From contig WRLW01000039.1 in assembly GCA_009777435.1 (NCBI GenBank), positions 1-9,916 on the forward strand: a DNA stretch of 9,916 bases, in the 5' to 3' direction. Shown in pieces: positions 6,044 through 9,916 of the stretch. This DNA comes from Oscillospiraceae bacterium (GTDB lineage: Bacteria; Bacillota; Clostridia; Oscillospirales; UBA929). The notes beneath the pieces were generated by a model that worked only from the letters and a program-made list of their open reading frames with translations, was not told where the DNA came from and made no database searches. The position numbers were made by a program, and so were the translations under genes. The stretch's first letter is position 1, and each line of letters starts with the position of its first letter.

Positions 6044-7078
6044 TCAACATAATTCGTCGTCGGCAGGGCATGAGGCGCGCGCATTGTGTGACAGGCCGGC
6101 GGTGTGTCCCGCGAGAAACTCATAATAGCCCTGCGCGCCTATCATGGACGCGTTGTCGCCGCACAGCGGTATGGGCGGCGCGAACAGCTCATAGTCAACG
6201 CCGTCCGCGGCGGACGCCTCAGACAGCGCGGCGGCGGCGTATTTGCGCAGCCATGAGTTGGCGGCCACGCCGCCGGCCAACACGCATTTACTAAGGCCGG
6301 TAGTCCGCATGGCCGCCAGCAGGCGCGAGACAAGCTCCCTGCACACAGCCTGTGAAAAAGAGGCCGCCAAGCCTTGCAGATCCAGTTGTTCGCCGCGCTG
6401 CGCGGCGTTGCTTATCAAATTGACGACATGTGTTTTCAGGCCCGAAAACGACATGTCCAGCGGGTTTCCCGACAGCTTGGCGCTCGGCATATGGTAGCGC
6501 GACGGGTCGCCGTTTTGGGACAGGCGGTCAAAAACGGGGCCGCCGGGGTATCCGAGCCCGGCGGCGCGCGCCGCCTTGTCGAAACATTCGCCCGCCGCGT
6601 CGTCGCGCGTCGCCCCCAACGTGCGGTATTGCGTGTAGCCGCGCACCTCAAGCAGCGAGCTGTGCCCCCCGGACGCGACCAGCGCGGCAAACGGCGGCTC
6701 CAGCGCCGGGAATGTTATATAGCAGGCGGCGACATGCCCGCGTATATGATGCACGGGTATGAGCGGCACTCCCAAGCCGAAGGCCGCCGCTTTCGCGAAG
6801 CCCAGACCGACAAGCAGCGAGCCTATCAGGCCCGGCGCGGCGGTGCAAGCCACGGCGTCTATGCCGCCGGCGCTTATACCGGCTTCACGGACGGCCTTTT
6901 CGGCCAGCGCGTGTATACATTCCGCGTGGCGGCGCGAGGCCAGCTCGGGAACGACGCCGCCGTAAAGCGAATGGACATCGGTTTGCGACGCTATGCTGTC
7001 GGACAGCGCTTCCCTGCCGTCGCGCACCACGGCGACGGCCGTCTCGTCGCAGGACGATTCTACCGCGAGTATCAGCAA
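6044..7078 (-). CDS. tsaD: tRNA t6A37 threonylcarbamoyltransferase subunit TsaD
   Basis: Transfers the threonylcarbamoyl group to A37 of ANN-decoding tRNAs, working with TsaB and TsaE in bacteria (neither is in this window). The 344-residue product has normal length. Seen: ESSCDETA at 7-14; the metal ligands His111 and His115 in HHIRGH; SGGHS at 136-140; AGGVAANSWLR at 268-278; and CGDNASMIG at 306-314 with the metal ligand Asp308. The family motif is usually HxEGH, but here the third position is Arg113. The start codon is TTG: an in-frame stop lies three codons upstream, no ATG is near, and AGGGGG precedes it. rimI ends 6 bases before the start. It is the last gene of the polA operon, and the TcdA encoded further left uses its product. 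Confidence 0.96.
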   Translation of the reverse strand: MLILAVESSCDETAVAVVRDGREALSDSIASQTDVHSLYGGVVPELASRRHAECIHALAEKAVREAGISAGGIDAVACTAAPGLIGSLLVGLGFAKAAAFGLGVPLIPVHHIRGHVAACYITFPALEPPFAALVASGGHSSLLEVRGYTQYRTLGATRDDAAGECFDKAARAAGLGYPGGPVFDRLSQNGDPSRYHMPSAKLSGNPLDMSFSGLKTHVVNLISNAAQRGEQLDLQGLAASFSQAVCRELVSRLLAAMRTTGLSKCVLAGGVAANSWLRKYAAAALSEASAADGVDYELFAPPIPLCGDNASMIGAQGYYEFLAGHTAGLSHNARASCPADDELC

Positions 7079-7084
7079 TAAAAG

Positions 7085-7537
7085 CTACCCCCTAAGCTCC
7101 TTGGTCATCAGCAGCGCGTCCTCGGCGGGTCTGCTGTAATAGTTGGGACGCGTCCCCCATAGCTCGAAGCCGAGCTTGGCATACATGCCTATAGCCGCCT
7201 CGTTGCTCTTGCGCACCTCCAGCGTCAGAAAGACCAGCGACATTTCCAGCGACTGCTCTATAAGGCGTTCCATCAGCTTCTCGCCTATATGACGCCGCCT
7301 GTAGACGGGGTGTACGGCGACGTTTGTGACATAGCCCTCGTCAAGCACCACGTTCATACCCGCGTAGCCCGCCAGCACGCCGTCAAGCTCGGCGGCCCAA
7401 TAATGCGCGTAGCCGTGCTGAAGCTCGGCCTCTATTTGGGCCAGCGTCCAAGGCATCGAAAAACAGGCCGACTCAAGGTCGGCCATAGCGCGCGCGTGGC
7501 CGGCGCGCATTTTGGTTATAAGCGGCTCAGCGCCCAT
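7085..7537 (-). CDS. rimI: Ribosomal-protein-alanine N-acetyltransferase (GNAT)
   Basis: A GNAT acetyltransferase that by family acetylates the N-terminal Ala of ribosomal protein S18 using acetyl-CoA. 150 residues, normal length. Seen: the N-terminal ITKMRAGHARAMADLESACF segment; GYVTNVAVHPVYRRRHIGEKL at 68-88, which is the CoA pyrophosphate loop with His83 where Gly is usual; LTLEVRKSNEAAIGMYAKLGF at 104-124 with the likely catalytic Glu107 and Tyr119; and the RPNYYSRPAEDALLM end typical of RimI. The start overlaps the end of ywlE by 11 bases and has only a weak ribosome site, so translation is probably coupled. The rimI-tsaD pairing is common in bacteria and supports both calls. Confidence 0.93.
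   Translation of the reverse strand: MGAEPLITKMRAGHARAMADLESACFSMPWTLAQIEAELQHGYAHYWAAELDGVLAGYAGMNVVLDEGYVTNVAVHPVYRRRHIGEKLMERLIEQSLEMSLVFLTLEVRKSNEAAIGMYAKLGFELWGTRPNYYSRPAEDALLMTKELRG
7088..7093 (-). promoter_or_regulatory. Ribosome site deciding the TTG start of tsaD
   Basis: AGGGGG on the minus strand overlaps the last codons of rimI and ends 9 bases before the TTG at 7078. An in-frame TAG at 7087-7085 excludes any start further upstream. Confidence 0.75.
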
Positions 7538-7955
7538 TGCTTACCAGACCGGCGACCAGCGCGTTTATTCGCGCCGCGACGCGACGGTAATCCTCACCGC
7601 CGCCGCCGAACGGGTCTGTCACGTCCCCGTCCGGGTCAAGCGTTCTAAGCTTGAACGCGTATTGCGGATACATGCTCTTTAGCATGGCGAGATGCGCCCC
7701 GGTCATGCAATACACGGCTCCGGCGGCGCCCAGCAGCTCGGAGTTGACCAGCCTTGCCCTATGGCCGGAGATATCGGCGCCAAGCTCGGACGCGGCCTTT
7801 ACTGCGTTTTCCGAAGCCGGTTCCGGCGCGAATACGGATACGCCTGCCGAAACGGCGTGCGCTTCTATGCCCGCGTCACGGGCGGCCTTTCGCAGCAAGC
7901 CCTCGGCCATCGGGCTGCGGCATGTGTTTCCGGTGCAGATGAACAGGATTTCCAC
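7527..7955 (-). CDS. ywlE: Protein arginine phosphatase (low-MW tyrosine phosphatase family)
   Basis: A 142-residue cytosolic phosphatase of the low-molecular-weight family. The P-loop is CTGNTCRSP at 7-15, with nucleophile Cys7 and Arg13; the general acid is Asp114 in DPFGG. The residue after Asn is Thr11. In B. subtilis YwlE the equivalent Thr gives preference for phospho-arginine, while tyrosine phosphatases of the family usually carry Ile there, so the arginine phosphatase call follows from that residue. Such enzymes reverse protein arginine phosphorylation by McsB (not in view). The frame is open 22 codons further up, into the polA end, but GTG at 7955 is chosen: GGAGG lies 6 bases upstream and the protein then begins directly at the first beta strand (MEILFICTGN). 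It begins 28 bases after polA and overlaps rimI by 11 bases. Confidence 0.9.
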   Translation of the reverse strand: MEILFICTGNTCRSPMAEGLLRKAARDAGIEAHAVSAGVSVFAPEPASENAVKAASELGADISGHRARLVNSELLGAAGAVYCMTGAHLAMLKSMYPQYAFKLRTLDPDGDVTDPFGGGGEDYRRVAARINALVAGLVSNGR

Positions 7956-7961
7956 TTTGAA

Positions 7962-7966
7962 CCTCC
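7962..7966 (-). promoter_or_regulatory. Ribosome site deciding the GTG start of ywlE
   Basis: GGAGG on the minus strand, 6 bases before the GTG at 7955. It excludes the longer open frame that begins inside polA. Confidence 0.85.
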
Positions 7967-7983
7967 ATGTGTTCCGGTCGTCT

Positions 7984-9864
7984 CTACTTGGTATCGAACC
8001 AGTTGCGCCCGACGCCGGCATTTACCGCCAGCGGCGGTTCGAGCGGATATACGTTTTCCATCTCCTCGCTGACTATGGCGCGTACGCGCTCCGCCTCTTG
8101 CCGAGGACATTCGACTATAAGCTCGTCATGGACTTGCAGTATCAGCCGCGCCTCAAGGCCCTCCGCTTGCAGGCGTTTATCCAAGGCTATCATGGCAAGC
8201 TTGATGATATCGGCCGCCGTACCCTGTATCGGCGTGTTTAAGGCCGCGCGCTCACCAAACGCGCGTATGTTGTGATTAGAGGCGCTCAGCTCGGGCAGAT
8301 AGCGGCGGCGTCCCAGCAGGGTGGTCACATAGCCGTCGGTCTTTGCGCGCGCAACCACGTCCGCCATGTATTGGCGCACACCGTGGAAAAGGCCGAGATA
8401 GCCGTCTATATAGCGCCGCGCCTCCGCGCGCGTCACGCCGATATCCTCCGCCAGCGAAAAGTCGGATATACCGAAAACAATGCCGAAATTCACAGCCTTG
8501 GCGCTGCGGCGCATGGCCGGCGTTACCTCGTCGGGCGGCACATGGAATACCTGCGACGCCGTTACGGTATGGATATCCGCGCCGCCGCGAAACGCTTCCC
8601 GCATGGTTTCGTCGCCGGCGATATGCGCCAGCACCCGCAGCTCGATCTGCGAGTAGTCGGCGTCGATCAGAACCCAATCGTCGCGGGAGGGTATGAACAT
8701 GCGCCGCAGCTCGGCGCCGAGCGACCGCCTTATGGGTATGTTTTGCAGGTTTGGCTCCGACGACGACAGGCGGCCCGTGGAGGTCGCGGTCATCTGGAAT
8801 GTCGTGCGCACGCGCCCGTCCGGGCCGCACAGCGACAGCAAGCCGTCCACATAGGTGGACTTGAGCTTGCACAGCTCGCGGTACTCCAGCACAGGCTCGA
8901 TTATCTCATGGCGTCCGGCAAGGCGGCCTAAAACCTCGGCGTCCACCGAGAACCCGGTCTTGGTCTTTTTATATGTCGGAAGCTGCAGCTGCACAAACAG
9001 CACTTCTCCGAGCTGCTTTGGCGACTGGATGTTGAATTGGCGGCCCGCCAGAGAATATATGGCCTGTGACAATTCTTCGATCCTATGCGCGAGCCGGACT
9101 CCAAACGCGGCCAGGGCAGCGGTGTCAAGCTTAAAGCCATTACACTCCATGCGCGCAAGCGTGCGGCACAGCGGCAGCTCGATATCCGTCAGCAAGCGCA
9201 TACCGCCGCCGCCCAGCCGTTCGGTGTACACAGCCGTCAGCGCGCCTATGGCCGCGGCCTGCCTCCCAAGCTTTTTAAGCGCGCCGGGCGGCATTATGCC
9301 GAGCATGGATTCCTGGGCGTCGCTTGATATCTCGGCGCCAAGGTCGCCGCTTGCTATCGACTCAATCGCGTATTGCCCGTGTGACGGGTCGAGCAGATAG
9401 GCCGCCAGCGCGACGTCCATGATTATGTTGTTTATGTGGATATGCCGGAGCGCCGCCTTTACATGGCATCCGGCTTTAGGGGTCTCAGAGCGCCAGAAGG
9501 GCTCCAGCGCTTCGGCGGCCGCACCGGAACATTCGACGGCATACGCCTTGCCGCCGCGGTAAAAGCCGGCGGCAGCCATGTCGGGTGACACGGCGAACGA
9601 CACGGTATCCGCCGTATCGAGTACACGGCAAAGGCCGTTTAAGGCTTCCGGGGTGTCGATAATGCTTACCTCCGGGAAGGTGAACGCAGACGGCGCCGGC
9701 GCGGTGGGTTCGTCCGTCCGCGGGAGCTTTTGCAGAAGCTTGCGGAACGCGAGGCGTTCGTAAAATTTCCGCAGGCCGGACGTATCGGGCGGCTGTATCC
9801 TCAATTTAGAGAAATCCGCGTCAAGCGGCGCGTTTATGTCGATCCGGGCCAGCTCACGGCTCAT
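7984..9864 (-). CDS. polA: DNA polymerase I, polymerase part of an interrupted gene
   Basis: Fills gaps and replaces RNA primers. This 626-residue frame carries the tail of the 5' nuclease domain (1-45), a decayed 3'-5' exonuclease-like domain (about 62-215, without the DxE metal site, as in most Firmicutes) and a full polymerase domain: TSTGRLSSSEPNLQNIPIR at 361-379; motif A DADYSQIELR with Asp403; O-helix RRSAKAVNFGIVFG with Arg452, Lys456 and Phe460; motif C QVHDELIVE with Asp580 and Glu581. Position 464, where other PolA proteins have Tyr (E. coli Tyr766), is Phe. The frame begins at ATG 9864, directly after an in-frame TAG (9867-9865); the codons before that TAG continue the same homology (see 9865-9916). 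A full-length PolA would need about 250 more residues. Only a weak AGGG precedes the ATG, so expression as a separate protein would probably depend on reinitiation after the TAG. Heads the ywlE-rimI-tsaD operon. Confidence 0.95.
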   Translation of the reverse strand: MSRELARIDINAPLDADFSKLRIQPPDTSGLRKFYERLAFRKLLQKLPRTDEPTAPAPSAFTFPEVSIIDTPEALNGLCRVLDTADTVSFAVSPDMAAAGFYRGGKAYAVECSGAAAEALEPFWRSETPKAGCHVKAALRHIHINNIIMDVALAAYLLDPSHGQYAIESIASGDLGAEISSDAQESMLGIMPPGALKKLGRQAAAIGALTAVYTERLGGGGMRLLTDIELPLCRTLARMECNGFKLDTAALAAFGVRLAHRIEELSQAIYSLAGRQFNIQSPKQLGEVLFVQLQLPTYKKTKTGFSVDAEVLGRLAGRHEIIEPVLEYRELCKLKSTYVDGLLSLCGPDGRVRTTFQMTATSTGRLSSSEPNLQNIPIRRSLGAELRRMFIPSRDDWVLIDADYSQIELRVLAHIAGDETMREAFRGGADIHTVTASQVFHVPPDEVTPAMRRSAKAVNFGIVFGISDFSLAEDIGVTRAEARRYIDGYLGLFHGVRQYMADVVARAKTDGYVTTLLGRRRYLPELSASNHNIRAFGERAALNTPIQGTAADIIKLAMIALDKRLQAEGLEARLILQVHDELIVECPRQEAERVRAIVSEEMENVYPLEPPLAVNAGVGRNWFDTK

Positions 9865-9916
9865 CTACGCCGATTCCCTGCCCTCGGTCAGCTTGCGGAA
9901 CAGGGCGGGTTTGAAA
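9865..9916 (-). pseudogene. polA: End of the upstream polA frame (5' nuclease), stopped by TAG
   Basis: Sixteen codons then TAG, reading FKPALFRKLTEGRESA-stop, in the same frame as the polymerase part. In intact PolA proteins this helix (compare Taq, ending DDLKLSWDLAKV) runs straight into the equivalent of MSRELARI. The TAG therefore takes the place of one residue with no gap or shift. Upstream coding lies outside the window. It could be a nonsense mutation, an assembly error, or a true two-protein arrangement. The label pseudogene is provisional. Confidence 0.7.

Noticed and set aside
5877..6071. Small minus-strand frame across the DnaA boxes (repeated VDN residues)
   Set aside because: The repeated Val-Asp-Asn comes from the DnaA boxes read backward; it overlaps the tsaD end and has no ribosome site.
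6374..7081. A 235-codon plus-strand open frame opposite tsaD and rimI
   Set aside because: Shadow of tsaD in GC-rich DNA: Arg/Ala/Gly-rich, no recognisable domain, no ribosome site of note.
8272..8931. A 219-codon plus-strand open frame opposite polA
   Set aside because: Antisense to the best-conserved part of the polymerase domain, with low-complexity composition; a shadow.
9865..9867. TAG read as a sense codon (recoded genome or pyrrolysine)
   Set aside because: TAG ends six genes here at family-normal lengths, so recoding would extend them all; no stem-loop signal for recoding was recognised.

Overview
The window reads as ordinary chromosome of a GC-rich, low-copy-repeat member of the Clostridia (Firmicutes). 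The evidence is the gene families: a short NagB of the Gram-positive type, a 477-residue eukaryote/archaeon-like ProRS, a DNA polymerase I without a proofreading site, a YwlE-type arginine phosphatase, strong GGAGG ribosome sites, sigma-A style promoters and TTATCCACA-type DnaA boxes. No phage, plasmid, CRISPR or RNA gene was seen. All genes but one are on the minus strand, so the account below runs from right to left.

Right block (9916 to 6044): an operon of polA, ywlE, rimI and tsaD, tightly packed or overlapping. polA is broken in frame: a TAG codon followed at once by ATG separates the end of an upstream frame from a 626-codon polymerase frame, although the two are collinear in homology. 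tsaD makes the t6A modification on tRNA.

Middle (6043 to 5116): a 304-bp A+T-rich gap between two converging genes holds three tandem DnaA boxes. Next is the only plus-strand gene, a small cytosolic prealbumin/carboxypeptidase-regulatory-like protein. After it comes a palindromic, MITE-like intergenic element, and then a near-consensus promoter reading into proS.

Left block (5115 to 1): proS and nagB form a tight pair. A near-consensus promoter then drives a CheW-type chemotaxis protein with a complete zinc-binding CZB domain inserted in it. This gene ends in a strong intrinsic terminator whose T-run abuts the ribosome site of tcdA. tcdA and tgt overlap by one base, and a secreted or lipid-anchored protein begins at the left edge.

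Functional theme: three tRNA anticodon-loop modification enzymes (TsaD for t6A, TcdA for cyclic t6A, Tgt for queuosine) and one tRNA synthetase sit within 7 kb. The items most worth a second look are the interrupted polA, the DnaA-box cluster in a convergent gap, the CheW/CZB architecture, and the terminator placed against the tcdA ribosome site.
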